Source of the DNA: an uncultured bacterium
GTDB lineage: Bacteria > Pseudomonadota > Alphaproteobacteria > Sphingomonadales > Sphingomonadaceae
Reading direction: 5' to 3'
Assembly (NCBI GenBank): GCA_903884945.1
Contig: CAISGR010000027.1
Span: forward strand, 1-64,000
Length of the DNA: 64,000 nucleotides
Shown here: piece by piece, positions 46,686-55,677 of the stretch
Layout: every line of letters starts with the position of its first letter
Numbering within the stretch: position 1 is the stretch's first letter
Translations under genes and position numbers: made by a program
Notes under the pieces: generated by a model
Databases searched by the model: none
The model's input: the letters and a program-made list of their open reading frames with translations, nothing else
Told to the model about the DNA's origin: nothing

Positions 46686-48404
46686 ATGCGGACTCTACTT
46701 CCCCCGCTTGCCGATACGACCACCGGTCGCCGAGGCTTCGTGCAAGGTCTTTTGCTCGCGACAGCCCTTGCCACGCTGGGTTGGCCCGCGCACGCGCTCG
46801 CGGCACCGGCGGTGAAGACGCCGGACGTGCTGAGCGGCACCGAGATCGATCTCGACATCAGCCGGGTCACGGTCAACTATTCCGGAAAAGCGAGCGTCGC
46901 CACGGCCGTCAACGGGAGCGTGCCGGGCCCGCTGATCAGGCTGCGCGAAGGCGACGCTGTAACGATCAGGGTCAAGAACAGTCTGGATGAAATGACCAGC
47001 ATCCATTGGCATGGCCTGATCCTGCCGACGGACATGGATGGCGTGCCAGGGATCAGCTTTGGCGGAATAGCGCCGGGCGAAACCTTTACCTACCGCTTTG
47101 TCGTGAAGCAGAGCGGCACCTTCTGGTACCATGCTCATACATTGGCGGAGCAGACGGGCCTTTATGGCCCGATGATCATCGAATCGAAGAGCGAGACGCC
47201 CCTCGCCGCCGACCGCGACTATACGGTCATGCTCAGCGACTGGACGGACGAGGCTCCGCTTCAGGTCTATCTGAACCTGAAGAAGATGAGCAGCTATTAT
47301 AATTTCGCGCAGCCGACCGCCGGCGATTTTGCGCGCGATGCCGGCAAGCTCGGGCTGGGCGGTGCTTTGTCGAAGCGCGCGATGTGGAACAAGGCGCGCA
47401 TGAATCCGACCGATCTGAGCGACGTGTCCGCCGCCACCTACACCTATCTCCTGAACGGCGCGCCCTCCGCCAGGCACTGGACGGGCATCGCGAGCAAGGG
47501 CGAAAGGGTTCGCCTGCGCTTTATCGGCGCCGGAACCGCCACCTATTTCGACGTTCGGATTCCCGGCCTGATGCTCACGGTCGTCGCCGCCGACGGACAA
47601 CCCGTCGAGCCGGTCGACGTGGATGAATTCCGGATCGGACCCGGTGAAACCTACGACGTCATCGCGACCATCGCGGACGACAAGGCCTATGCGATCTTCG
47701 CCCAGTCCATGGATCGCACCGGCTTTGTCCACGGCGTGCTCGCGCCGCGTGACGGCATGAGCGCGGACATTCCCCCGGTCGATCCGCGCTCCTGGCTCGA
47801 TCCGATCGACATGATGGGTGGGATGGCCGGGATGGCGGGGATGGGACCGGCCGGTCACGACCATGGCATGGTCGAGACGACACCCAAAGCCCGCCATGCG
47901 CGTACCGAATATGGTGCCAATACCGACATGCGCGTCGACTTTCCGCGTACCAATCTCGATGATCCCGGCGTCGGGCTGCGGCGCAATGGGCGCCGGACCC
48001 TGACCTATGCGGATCTGAAGACAGCAGGGCCGGCGGCAGACCCCCGCGAACCGCAGCGCGAGATCGAACTCCATCTGACCGGCAACATGGAACGCTTCGT
48101 GTGGGCATTCGACGGCGTGAAGCTCAACGATTCGAAGCCCCTGCATTTCACCCCGAACGAACGGCTCAGGATCATCCTCGTCAACGATACGATGATGACC
48201 CACCCGATGCACCTGCACGGGATGTGGAGCGATCTTGAATCGCCCGACGGACAGTTCCAGGTCCGCAAGCACACCATTTCGGTGCAACCGGCCCAGCGCG
48301 TGGCCTTTCGCGTGACGGCCGACGCGATGGGCCGGTGGGCCTTTCACTGCCACCTTCTCTACCACATGGCGGCGGGCATGTTCCGCGAGGTGGTCGTGGC
48401 ATGA
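46686..48404 (+). CDS. copA: Multicopper oxidase CopA
   Basis: 572 residues from MRTLLPPLAD; a TTG three bases earlier is also open. The twin-arginine signal GRRGFVQGLL (14-23) directs export. Copper motifs are HWHG (107-110), WYHAH (147-151), HPMHLHG (about 505) and HCHLLYH (554-560). A Met-rich insert (MMGGMAGMAGMGPAG) is typical of CopA/PcoA. The enzyme oxidises Cu(I) and binds copper in the periplasm. It is followed by copB with a 4-base overlap. Confidence 0.93.
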   Translation: MRTLLPPLADTTTGRRGFVQGLLLATALATLGWPAHALAAPAVKTPDVLSGTEIDLDISRVTVNYSGKASVATAVNGSVPGPLIRLREGDAVTIRVKNSLDEMTSIHWHGLILPTDMDGVPGISFGGIAPGETFTYRFVVKQSGTFWYHAHTLAEQTGLYGPMIIESKSETPLAADRDYTVMLSDWTDEAPLQVYLNLKKMSSYYNFAQPTAGDFARDAGKLGLGGALSKRAMWNKARMNPTDLSDVSAATYTYLLNGAPSARHWTGIASKGERVRLRFIGAGTATYFDVRIPGLMLTVVAADGQPVEPVDVDEFRIGPGETYDVIATIADDKAYAIFAQSMDRTGFVHGVLAPRDGMSADIPPVDPRSWLDPIDMMGGMAGMAGMGPAGHDHGMVETTPKARHARTEYGANTDMRVDFPRTNLDDPGVGLRRNGRRTLTYADLKTAGPAADPREPQREIELHLTGNMERFVWAFDGVKLNDSKPLHFTPNERLRIILVNDTMMTHPMHLHGMWSDLESPDGQFQVRKHTISVQPAQRVAFRVTADAMGRWAFHCHLLYHMAAGMFREVVVA

Positions 48405-49339
48405 CAAGCTCGCGCTCAACTTGGTTGCTGGCTCTCACCGGGCTCGCGATGACCACCATCACCGAACCCGCGCTCAGCCAGCAGGTGAAACCCGCGGGCA
48501 ACGCCGAGGCCGCCAGCTCCAATGATCAGGCCATGCCGCCGGATATGCAGATGGGCGACCAGCAAAAAGATGGCAGCAGCGCGCCCCCGATGAACATGCC
48601 CGGCATGGACATGAGTGGCGGAAAGCCCGGCGCCGATGCGCGCGACCCGGACGCTTATTCCGACGGCTACAGGAATTCGACGCTGCCCGGCTATGAGATG
48701 GCCGACAAAATTTCGGTGGCCAAGGTGCTCGTGGATGAGCTCGAGTTCCTCACGAACAAGCAAGGCCAAGGCATCAGCTGGTCGGGTCAGATTACCAATG
48801 GCCCGGACAACGACAAACTCTTGCTGCGGAGCCAGGGCCTGAAACAATCCGGTGAGCGGCTTGATCCGGAATCCTCGGTCGAGGCGTTCTGGTGGCACGG
48901 ACAGCGCCCGTTTTGGGGAACGATCCTTGGCGTGCGTCAGGACATCGGCCCGGGAGCCCATCGCTGGATCGCCGGGGGGATCGAGGGCCTGGCCCCCTAT
49001 TGGTTCGATGTCCAGCTGACCGGCTACGTTGGAGACGATGGCCGTCTCGCGGCACGTCTGAAGGCATCCTACGACGTGCTGCTCACCAACCGCCTCATCC
49101 TCGTACCGCAGCTGGAATCGAACGCCTACAGCAAGGCGGCTCCCGAGCGCGGGCTCGGCGGAGGCCTGAGCAACCTCGAGCTCGGCTTGCGGATGCGCTA
49201 CGAGATTCACCGAAAAGTCGCTCCCTATGTCGGCTTTGTATGGGAGCGCTCCTTTGGTGAGACGGCGGATTTTCGTCGCCTTGCTGGCGAAAATCCCACC
49301 GAACACCGGTTTGTGGCTGGCTTACGGATCTGGTGGTGA
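48401..49339 (+). CDS. copB: Outer-membrane copper resistance protein CopB
   Basis: 312 residues, starting within the copA stop. A signal peptide (to about 26) is followed by a Met-rich segment (MPPDMQMGDQ, MNMPGMDMSGG) and a beta-rich C-terminal domain ending FVAGLRIWW, a typical outer-membrane terminal strand. It matches the PcoB/CopB family, including the GYEMADKISVAKVLVDELEF and EAFWWHGQRPFW segments. It likely sequesters copper at the outer membrane. Confidence 0.92.
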   Translation: MTSSRSTWLLALTGLAMTTITEPALSQQVKPAGNAEAASSNDQAMPPDMQMGDQQKDGSSAPPMNMPGMDMSGGKPGADARDPDAYSDGYRNSTLPGYEMADKISVAKVLVDELEFLTNKQGQGISWSGQITNGPDNDKLLLRSQGLKQSGERLDPESSVEAFWWHGQRPFWGTILGVRQDIGPGAHRWIAGGIEGLAPYWFDVQLTGYVGDDGRLAARLKASYDVLLTNRLILVPQLESNAYSKAAPERGLGGGLSNLELGLRMRYEIHRKVAPYVGFVWERSFGETADFRRLAGENPTEHRFVAGLRIWW

Positions 49340-49387
49340 GACGCGCGCTGAACCGCAGCGGCTAAACTTTTTGGAAAGGACCAAATC

Positions 49388-49837
49388 ATGCTTGATCGTC
49401 GCGCCGTCATCGGTTCGGGACTCACCTTCGCGGCGCTTACCGGGGCTGTCGCCGCGGCAGGCCCGGCCATCGCGGCGCCAAGGAAGCGTGGTGACGGCAT
49501 GATGACGCTCGACGAGTGCGTCGACAGCTGTATCGCATCGCACCGCATGTGCCTGGAAACCGCGCGATACTGCACCGAGCAAGGCGCACCGGCTCATATC
49601 GAGGCGACGCACATCGCTTTGCTTCTGGACTGCGCGGAGCTCTGCCAGACAACCGCCAATTCCATGCTGCGCCGATCGCCGCAGCATGCCCTGTTGTGCG
49701 ACGCCTGTGCCCGGATGTGCGAAGCCTGCGCGCGCGATTGCGCGAAGATCTCCGGCGACGCCCGCATGCAGGCCTGCGCCCAGACCTGCAGGGATTGCGC
49801 GGCGAGCTGCAAGGAAATGGCCAGTATGGGAATGTGA
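49388..49837 (+). CDS. Cys-rich four-helix copper-storage protein (Csp-like)
   Basis: 149 residues with an RR-containing export signal (DRRAVIGSGLTFAAL) ending near 30. The mature protein has fifteen cysteines (44, 48, 55, 62, 82, 86, 104, 107, 111, 114, 118, 130, 134, 137, 141) spaced along four helices, as in the four-helix-bundle copper-binding family (Csp1). Csp1 stores many Cu(I) ions inside the bundle. It lies 48 bases after copB and is probably induced with it. The Tat signal predicts folding before export. Confidence 0.85.
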   Translation: MLDRRAVIGSGLTFAALTGAVAAAGPAIAAPRKRGDGMMTLDECVDSCIASHRMCLETARYCTEQGAPAHIEATHIALLLDCAELCQTTANSMLRRSPQHALLCDACARMCEACARDCAKISGDARMQACAQTCRDCAASCKEMASMGM

Positions 49838-50149
49838 TCTGGCCGGTCACCGCTTGCCTCCGGATCCGCACCCGACGTTCATTCCGCAAGCCACGCGACC
49901 GGCCAATCAGCCGCGGGCACGATCGTGCCAGATTTCCGCTGCGGACCGCATGTTTGCCGGCCCCAGGCCACCCGTCTGAGCCAGCAACAACTTCCCGGCG
50001 CTTTGCGTTCTGGCGCAACAGCATCTGGCATATCCGTCCCGCACTCATAGGGCGCCGCATCCGAGCCGGCATAAGCACGAGAAGCATTCGTATATTTCCG
50101 TAGAGACCCGGCGCGACCCAATTGCGACTTTCAATGCATGGAGGCGGTC
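49838..50149 (+). other. Gene-free interval
   Basis: About 310 bases with no supportable gene. A CGTATATTTCCG element (50089-50100) is seen here, like the one before the copA leader protein (45999-46009). A distant GGCCGGTC/GACCGGCC pair (49841-49848, 49897-49904) may be chance. Confidence 0.4.
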
Positions 50150-50644
50150 ATGAACGAGTGCGATATTCCTTACTTGCTACGGCGCGTGCGCGCCCACCGG
50201 TCACAGGCAGCGGCGGCGAATTGCCCCGAGGCGCGCTTGATCCACCGACGCTTCGTCGAGAATTATCAGCATTTGCTGGTGGGAATACGGCGGGACCAAC
50301 TTCGTGAGCGAGGCGACCGGGGAAGCCAGCCTTGTGCTGAACGCGCCTGCCTTTGCGAAGGGCAAGACCCGGAAATGGCCCAGAGCGGTCGCGCAACATC
50401 CGCAGCCGCCGCAGCGGGTGAACGTGGAGAAAATGAGGCGGTCCCAGCCATTCGGTACAAGCCGGCCAGCGTACTGGTCCATCACGACCTGACCGCCCTT
50501 GGCCGACAGAGCGTTCCTGAAGCCCCTCAGCTTTTCAACGCGAACGTAACTGTCGCGACGGCCAGTGCTGCGACGGCGGCACACCAACGCATCAACCCTG
50601 CCGACCGCCAGGCTCAAGCGATGGCGATGGACGCCACAGCCTGA
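50150..50644 (+). CDS. Doubtful small protein, N-terminal part only plausible
   Basis: The frame starts MNECDIPYLLRRVRAH with a GGAGG six bases upstream, and the first about 50 residues (to ENYQHLLVG) look like a small helical protein of the kind found in sphingomonads. From about residue 52 the chain becomes low-complexity and Ala/Arg-rich without a known pattern, and an equally long frame runs on the opposite strand. A shorter original gene with a frame change or recombined end is likely. No function can be given. Confidence 0.35.
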   Translation: MNECDIPYLLRRVRAHRSQAAAANCPEARLIHRRFVENYQHLLVGIRRDQLRERGDRGSQPCAERACLCEGQDPEMAQSGRATSAAAAAGERGENEAVPAIRYKPASVLVHHDLTALGRQSVPEAPQLFNANVTVATASAATAAHQRINPADRQAQAMAMDATA

Positions 50645-50679
50645 ATGGCGCCATTGAGGTTGCCGCTGGATATGCTCTG

Positions 50680-51117
50680 ATGGACTGGACCAACGCCACG
50701 CCGCTCGCTGCCTTGACGGGCGGAATATTGATCGGATTGGCGTGCGCGATCATGTTGCTCGGCCTCGGCCGGATAGCGGGCGTGAGCGGCCTCGCCGCGC
50801 GTGCCTTCGCCCTCTCACAGACTGGCCCGCCCTGGAGCATCGCTGCGGCTTTCATTGTCGGCCTGCCGTTCGGAGCGGGGATCGTGAACCTGATCTCAGG
50901 TCCGGTAATTGCCCGTTTTCCATCCTCGCCGGCGGTGGTCCTGATCGGCGGGCTGCTGGTCGGCTTCGGTACCCGGATGGGCAGCGGCTGTACCAGCGGC
51001 CACGGCGTGTGTGGCCTCTCCCGCCTGTCAGCGCGATCGATCGTAGCAACTTTGAGCTTCGTGAGCTTTGGCTTCGCGACCGTCGCGGTGATGCACGTGC
51101 TAGGCGTTTCGTGGTGA
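50680..51117 (+). CDS. YeeE/YedE-type sulfur transporter subunit
   Basis: 145 residues with four membrane helices and the conserved GSGCTSGHGVCGLSRLS loop (two Cys, used for sulfur compound binding in the YeeE/YedE family), plus LLVGFGTRMG before it. Related short proteins work in pairs (PmpA/PmpB) and are linked to sulfide or thiosulfate handling. It overlaps the next gene by 4 bases (GTGA). Confidence 0.82.
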   Translation: MDWTNATPLAALTGGILIGLACAIMLLGLGRIAGVSGLAARAFALSQTGPPWSIAAAFIVGLPFGAGIVNLISGPVIARFPSSPAVVLIGGLLVGFGTRMGSGCTSGHGVCGLSRLSARSIVATLSFVSFGFATVAVMHVLGVSW

Positions 51118-51539
51118 GGGTCCGCATCCCTATCGCACTCATTGCCGGGCTCCTGTTTGGCGCAGGACTCGCCTGTTCCGGCATGTCAGATCCGACCCGC
51201 GTGCGTGCCTTCCTCGATCTGTTCGGAGGCCGCTGGGACCCTACGCTTGCTTTCGTGATGGGAGGCGCCATCGCCCCGATGGCCTTGGCCTGGGTGATCC
51301 GGCGGCGGATGGAGACGCCACTTGCCGACAGCCGCTTCTCGCTGCCGGATGCCCGCGAGATCACCGCGCGCCTGATCGGCGGTAGTGCAATCTTCGGGAT
51401 CGGCTGGGGAATTGCCGGCCTCTGCCCCGGTCCGGCGATTGCGGACCTTGCCATCCGCCCGACGCTTGCCGCGCCCTTCGTGATCGCGATGCTGGCAGGG
51501 TTCGCGGTGCACCGCTTCATCGATCGCCCGAAGATCTGA
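51114..51539 (+). CDS. DUF6691/YeeE-type partner subunit
   Basis: 141 residues, GTG start overlapping the previous stop. Four membrane helices are visible, with LACSGMSDPTRVRAFLDLFG and GIAGLCPGPAIADL as conserved loops, each holding a Cys. This is the second half of the PmpA/PmpB-type pair, which together make one complete YeeE/YedE-like transporter. The two are probably required together for import of a sulfur compound; the exact substrate is not shown. Confidence 0.8.
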   Translation: MRVRIPIALIAGLLFGAGLACSGMSDPTRVRAFLDLFGGRWDPTLAFVMGGAIAPMALAWVIRRRMETPLADSRFSLPDAREITARLIGGSAIFGIGWGIAGLCPGPAIADLAIRPTLAAPFVIAMLAGFAVHRFIDRPKI

Positions 51540-51591
51540 ATCGGAGCCGGCCCTTTGATGTACTTTGACGACGGAGCGAACGAGAGGCGCC

Positions 51592-52767
51592 TCAATCTTT
51601 CAACCGTAACGTCATCGCCGTGACCGCCAACGCGGCGGCAGCGGCAAGCCACAGCATCAAATGCTCCGACGCGCTTGCCCATCCAGTGACGATCGACGCC
51701 GCAGCCTGACTGGCGCTCACCGCCGCGTACTGGAGCGCAAGGCCCGAACCCTGCGTGCCCGGAGACGCTTTCGACGTCAGATAATTGGTGAGCAGCTTCA
51801 GCGTCGCGGTGCTCCAGCCGGCGAGCAGAAATACAGGCACGAGCACCCACAAGGTCCGGGCGAAGACGGCAATGATCAATGCGGCGGCCAGCCCGGCGAG
51901 CATTGGCCGCAACAGCCAGGCCGCGCCGACCGTGACTCTGCGCCCTGTGAACGGGACGAGCTGCGCCACCAGCATCGCTGCACCGCACAGAGCGAACAGC
52001 ATCGAGACGTTCTCGCGGAACAGATCCCGCGCGCCCGATCCAAGCGACAACGTCAGATGCAGAACGGTGAGGCACCCGGACGCAATGGCCGAGATCAGGA
52101 GCAGCGGGACAAGCGCCTCACGCGCTTTCGGGCGTGGAACGCTGCCGACCGGACCAGTGGCACTTTCCCGTGAAACCAGAAGAAGACCGGGCATGGCGAT
52201 CGCGCTCAATGCAGCTGGCGCCAGGAATGGCGACGTTGCTCCGAGCGCCACCGAAATTTCTCCAAGGAGCGGGCCGGTCAGGTCGCCCGCGAAGACCAGG
52301 GCGTTCAGCCAGGTGAACTGACGCGCTCGCCGAACCAGATCTGGTGAACGATCGGCGACCATCGCAAATGCCGTCGGCACGACGGCCGCCGCAAACACGC
52401 CATTGAGCAACCGCAAAACATAGAGTCGCTCGAATCCGACCGCGGAATACAACGCCATTGTCAGGCTGAAACCCAACAGCCCCACGACCAGGATCGGCCA
52501 CCGTTTCCACCGGTCGGAAATCCAGCCCCATAACGGCGCCGAGAGACACCCTGCGATCTGGGAAACCGTGACCAGGGCGACGACAAGGCGCCCTCTCGCG
52601 AGGGCACTCGCGTCCGGAGACATTTGACCCACCATTTCTGGCAGGAATGGCAGGACGACGCTATTACCCAGGGCAACCGCCGTGGCCGCGAAGAGAAGAA
52701 CGACGAAGCCAAGTTCGCCCCGATCGCGCGCCGCTTCGATGACCGTGGCGGGCAAGCTCGCCTCCAT
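51592..52767 (-). CDS. MFS transporter
   Basis: 391 residues with about 12 membrane segments and the MFS loop motif GWISDRWKRWP. Charged loops and the first-helix ALGNSVVLPFLPEMV are typical of drug or sugar exporters. No substrate signature is visible. It lies downstream of the regulator genes on the same strand, 214 bases after the stand-alone receiver. Confidence 0.75.
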   Translation of the reverse strand: MEASLPATVIEAARDRGELGFVVLLFAATAVALGNSVVLPFLPEMVGQMSPDASALARGRLVVALVTVSQIAGCLSAPLWGWISDRWKRWPILVVGLLGFSLTMALYSAVGFERLYVLRLLNGVFAAAVVPTAFAMVADRSPDLVRRARQFTWLNALVFAGDLTGPLLGEISVALGATSPFLAPAALSAIAMPGLLLVSRESATGPVGSVPRPKAREALVPLLLISAIASGCLTVLHLTLSLGSGARDLFRENVSMLFALCGAAMLVAQLVPFTGRRVTVGAAWLLRPMLAGLAAALIIAVFARTLWVLVPVFLLAGWSTATLKLLTNYLTSKASPGTQGSGLALQYAAVSASQAAASIVTGWASASEHLMLWLAAAAALAVTAMTLRLKD

Positions 52768-52981
52768 ATGCTACGACCCGGCCATGAATACCCGGATCGC
52801 GCTGGCCCCGCCCTTGCAGTCACCAGGGCCGGGCGCGCCCGCGAAGAAGATCGCACGCGGAATCGCGCGCATATCCACCATCAGAAGGCGGCGGAGAAAA
52901 TGCCTTGTGGGACGAGCGCCGGTCCCGGGAAGGTGCGAGGATGTCGCAGAGGTTCCGATCACGGCGCGATATTCCATTTCC

Positions 52982-53401
52982 CTAGCAGTGATCGCTGCCA
53001 ACTTTCCGCCCGGCGGAGATTACTTCGCCGATGGTCTGTACCAGCACACCATCGCGCAGAGGTTTCTCGAGCACAGCGGCAAAGCCCGCTTCCTGCGCGC
53101 TTTCGGCGAGCTTATCGGCGTAATGCGCCGTGATCAGGATCGCCGGCCCACACCAGCCCGCCGACCGAAGCTTCCTCAGGATCGAAATGCCGTCGATGTC
53201 CGGCATAAGATAATCGACCACGAGGCAATCGCCCGATTGCGTTTGCGGATCGAGCAGCAAGGCAGTGCCACTCGCATAGGACAGGACGCCAAAGCCGCGG
53301 GACCGCAACAAGAGATGAAGGGACCTGCGTACCGAGACATCGTCGTCAGACAACAGGATCAGGGCCGCTTTCTCGCTCGTTTGGTGATCGATAACGCCCA
53401 T
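52982..53401 (-). CDS. Single-domain response regulator (receiver only)
   Basis: 139 residues from MGVIDHQTSE. The receiver fold is complete with acidic DDD (19-21), phospho-acceptor D63 in VVDYLMPDIDG, the Thr in LITAHY and the Lys in LEKPLRDG. There is no output domain. In the FixLJ context it could compete for phosphate or act as an adaptor. It follows fixJ by 94 bases, and a CTACGTAG palindrome lies 76 bases upstream of its start. Confidence 0.8.
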   Translation of the reverse strand: MGVIDHQTSEKAALILLSDDDVSVRRSLHLLLRSRGFGVLSYASGTALLLDPQTQSGDCLVVDYLMPDIDGISILRKLRSAGWCGPAILITAHYADKLAESAQEAGFAAVLEKPLRDGVLVQTIGEVISAGRKVGSDHC

Positions 53402-53476
53402 GACCGACGATGCTGCCTCTTCGCTGATCCACCCTCGGATCCTGGGCATGCATCGCAAATGAACAGGAGGCCGTCG

Positions 53477-53484
53477 CTACGTAG
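53477..53484 (-). promoter_or_regulatory. CTACGTAG palindrome, candidate FixJ-like site
   Basis: Perfect palindrome CTACGTAG, one base from the FixJ consensus GTAMGTAG, between the fixJ-like gene and the stand-alone receiver, 76 bases upstream of the latter. Its role is inferred. Confidence 0.4.
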
Positions 53485-53495
53485 TGATCCCAAGC

Positions 53496-54128
53496 TCACG
53501 ATTCCGGCGCATCGCCCAATCCGGCCGAAAACGCGATCCTCAGCGCGTCCGACAGGCTATGCACTTCGAGCTTGGTCATGAGGTTCGCCCGATGAACTTC
53601 CACCGTTCGAGTCGATATGTCGAGATCATAGGCGATGGTCTTGTTGGGAAAGCCGTTGGCGAGGCCGATGAGAACCTCTCGTTCGCGAGGCGTGAGCACG
53701 GCGACCCGCACCCTCGCCTCCGCCTCTCGAAGCGACCGCGCGTCGGACTTATCGAGCCTCGAGAAAGCCACGCCGATCGAGGCCAGGAGCGCGGTCTTCT
53801 CGAACGGCTTCTCCAGGAAATCGACCGCCCCTGCCTTCATGACGCGAACCGCGATCCCGACATCGCCATGCCCGGTCAAAACGATCACCGGCATGGTGAC
53901 ACCACGCTCTGCAAGCACCTCCTGGACCTCGAGCCCGTCCATGCCGGGCATGCGAACGTCAAGCAGAATGCATCCCGGCTCAGCGGTCTTGACGGCTTTC
54001 AGAAACGCAATGCCGGAGGCATAGGTCTGGACGGCGAATCCCGATGTCTTCAGCATGAAGCCGGCCGACTTGCGGATGGATTCTTCGTCATCGACCAAAT
54101 GGACAATACGTTTAGGCGTCATGCTCAT
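53496..54128 (-). CDS. fixJ: FixJ-type response regulator
   Basis: 210 residues. Receiver with DDEE (13-16), phospho-acceptor D57 (ILLDVRMPGMDG), Thr in VLTGHGDV and Lys in FLEKPF, then a LuxR-type helix-turn-helix (LTPREREVL, NKTIAYDLDISTRTVEVHR). It overlaps the kinase gene by 17 bases, or 11 if the second Met is used. As a partner of the heme kinase it would bind sites like GTAMGTAG when oxygen is low. Confidence 0.87.
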   Translation of the reverse strand: MSMTPKRIVHLVDDEESIRKSAGFMLKTSGFAVQTYASGIAFLKAVKTAEPGCILLDVRMPGMDGLEVQEVLAERGVTMPVIVLTGHGDVGIAVRVMKAGAVDFLEKPFEKTALLASIGVAFSRLDKSDARSLREAEARVRVAVLTPREREVLIGLANGFPNKTIAYDLDISTRTVEVHRANLMTKLEVHSLSDALRIAFSAGLGDAPES

Positions 54129-55677
54129 CCTCCGGGCGGGCCTGCATCAAGGTGAAATGAAAAGCAGCGCCTCCGTTCGGCGCGCCGTCGGTCCAGATCC
54201 GGCCGCCATGGGCTTCGATGATCGTTCGACAGATCGAAAGGCCAAGGCCCATGCCGTCGGTCTTGCTGCTCACAAAGGCTTCGAAAAGTTGGGGCGCGAC
54301 CTGCTCGGATATGCCTGGGCCCGTGTCCGCCACGGACACCTGAACCATTGCCTTCGGCCGCCGCCGCGTCGTGATCGTGAGGTCGCGAATGGCGACCTGC
54401 GCCATCGCCTCGACCGCATTGCGGATCAGATTCACGAGGACCTGCTGAACCTGTATGCGATCGGCGAGCACCGGCGAGGCCGCCGGATCAAAATCGAAAA
54501 AACTGCGAACGCCTCGTTCACGGGCGCCGACAAGGCCGAGAGCAGCGGCTTCCTCAATCAGCCGCGGCAAATCCTCGATCCGCTTCTCGGTCTCCCCTCG
54601 CGCCACGAAATCACGAAGTCTTCGGACGATATGCCCCGCGCGGTGGGACTCCTTAGCTGCCTCGTCGAGCGCGTCGCGCACGATCGCGACGGTCTCGGCA
54701 TCGGGATCGACAAGCAGGTCGCGCGTCGTTTCCAGATAATTGGCGATCGCGGTAAGCGGCTGGTTCAACTCATGGGCCAGCGTCGACGCCATCGTGCCCA
54801 TCGCGCTGAGGCGCGAGACGTGAATCAATTCGGCTTGCAGCTCCTTGAGCTGCAGTTCGTTGCGGTCGCTTTCTGTCAGGTCGTGAATGAAGCCCGTGAA
54901 GACGCGGTGGCCACGGTGACCGGCCTCTCCGATCGAGAGTTCCATCGGAAAGGTGGTACCGTCCCGCCGTTGGCCAACGACGATCCTGCCAATACCGATG
55001 ATCCGCCGTTCGCTCGTCGACAGATATCGGCCGATATAGGAATCATGCCGTTCACGGTCCGGGGACGGCATGAGGCTGCTCACATTGGCGCCGAGCACCT
55101 CTGCTTCCGAATATCCGAACAAGCGCTCGGCCGCGGCGCTGAAGGACGTTATCAGCCCGCGCTCATCGATGATGACCATGGCATCGGGAACTGTATCCAG
55201 GATCGACTGGAGATGCTGCTCGCGGGCAACGATCGCTTCCTTGGTCGCGGCTTCATCGGTCGTGTCGCGCAGGATCTTGCCATAGCCGCTCAGCTGGCCG
55301 GCCTCATCGTGGAGCGCCGTCGTCGTCAGATGGGCGAGGAACTCCGACCCGTTTTTCCGAACGCGCCAAGACTCTTGCTCGACCCGGCCAAGCTGCTCCA
55401 CCTGCGCGAGGTGCCTATCCGCAACGCCCGCCGCGATATCTTCCGCGCAATACAGGAACGAATGGTGTTTCCCGATCGCATCGGAGCTGGCCCATCCCGT
55501 AATTTCTTCACAGCCGGCGGTCCAAACTGTCACGAGGCCCTTAGGGTCAAGCGCATAGACGGCGTAATTTGGCGCGCTCTTCACTACCTGAATGATCGTG
55601 CCCGAATCGGGATCGAGGCCATTCGCCTTTTGGCTCTCAATCATGCCCCCATCCATCTCCCCGTCATCCACAGTCAA
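54112..55677 (-). CDS. fixL: FixL-like heme-PAS oxygen-sensing histidine kinase
   Basis: 521 residues with two PAS domains (about 28-145 and 150-265), a HisKA domain with phospho-His in AHELNQPL (H302) and an ATPase domain (NLIRNAV, DTGPGIS, GMGLGLSIC). The second PAS carries ERHDSYIGRYLSTS ... RRIIGIGR ... GTTFPMELSIGE, which matches FixL: H211 corresponds to the heme-ligand H200 of B. japonicum FixL and R231 to its hinge R220. No transmembrane region is seen, so it is a soluble sensor. Oxygen binding would inhibit the kinase. Confidence 0.85.
   Translation of the reverse strand: MTVDDGEMDGGMIESQKANGLDPDSGTIIQVVKSAPNYAVYALDPKGLVTVWTAGCEEITGWASSDAIGKHHSFLYCAEDIAAGVADRHLAQVEQLGRVEQESWRVRKNGSEFLAHLTTTALHDEAGQLSGYGKILRDTTDEAATKEAIVAREQHLQSILDTVPDAMVIIDERGLITSFSAAAERLFGYSEAEVLGANVSSLMPSPDRERHDSYIGRYLSTSERRIIGIGRIVVGQRRDGTTFPMELSIGEAGHRGHRVFTGFIHDLTESDRNELQLKELQAELIHVSRLSAMGTMASTLAHELNQPLTAIANYLETTRDLLVDPDAETVAIVRDALDEAAKESHRAGHIVRRLRDFVARGETEKRIEDLPRLIEEAAALGLVGARERGVRSFFDFDPAASPVLADRIQVQQVLVNLIRNAVEAMAQVAIRDLTITTRRRPKAMVQVSVADTGPGISEQVAPQLFEAFVSSKTDGMGLGLSICRTIIEAHGGRIWTDGAPNGGAAFHFTLMQARPEDEHDA

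Noticed and set aside
50201..50617. Minus-strand frame with a CGGCGCC Cys cluster
   Set aside because: No start signal, no signal peptide and no known family; opposite to another doubtful frame.
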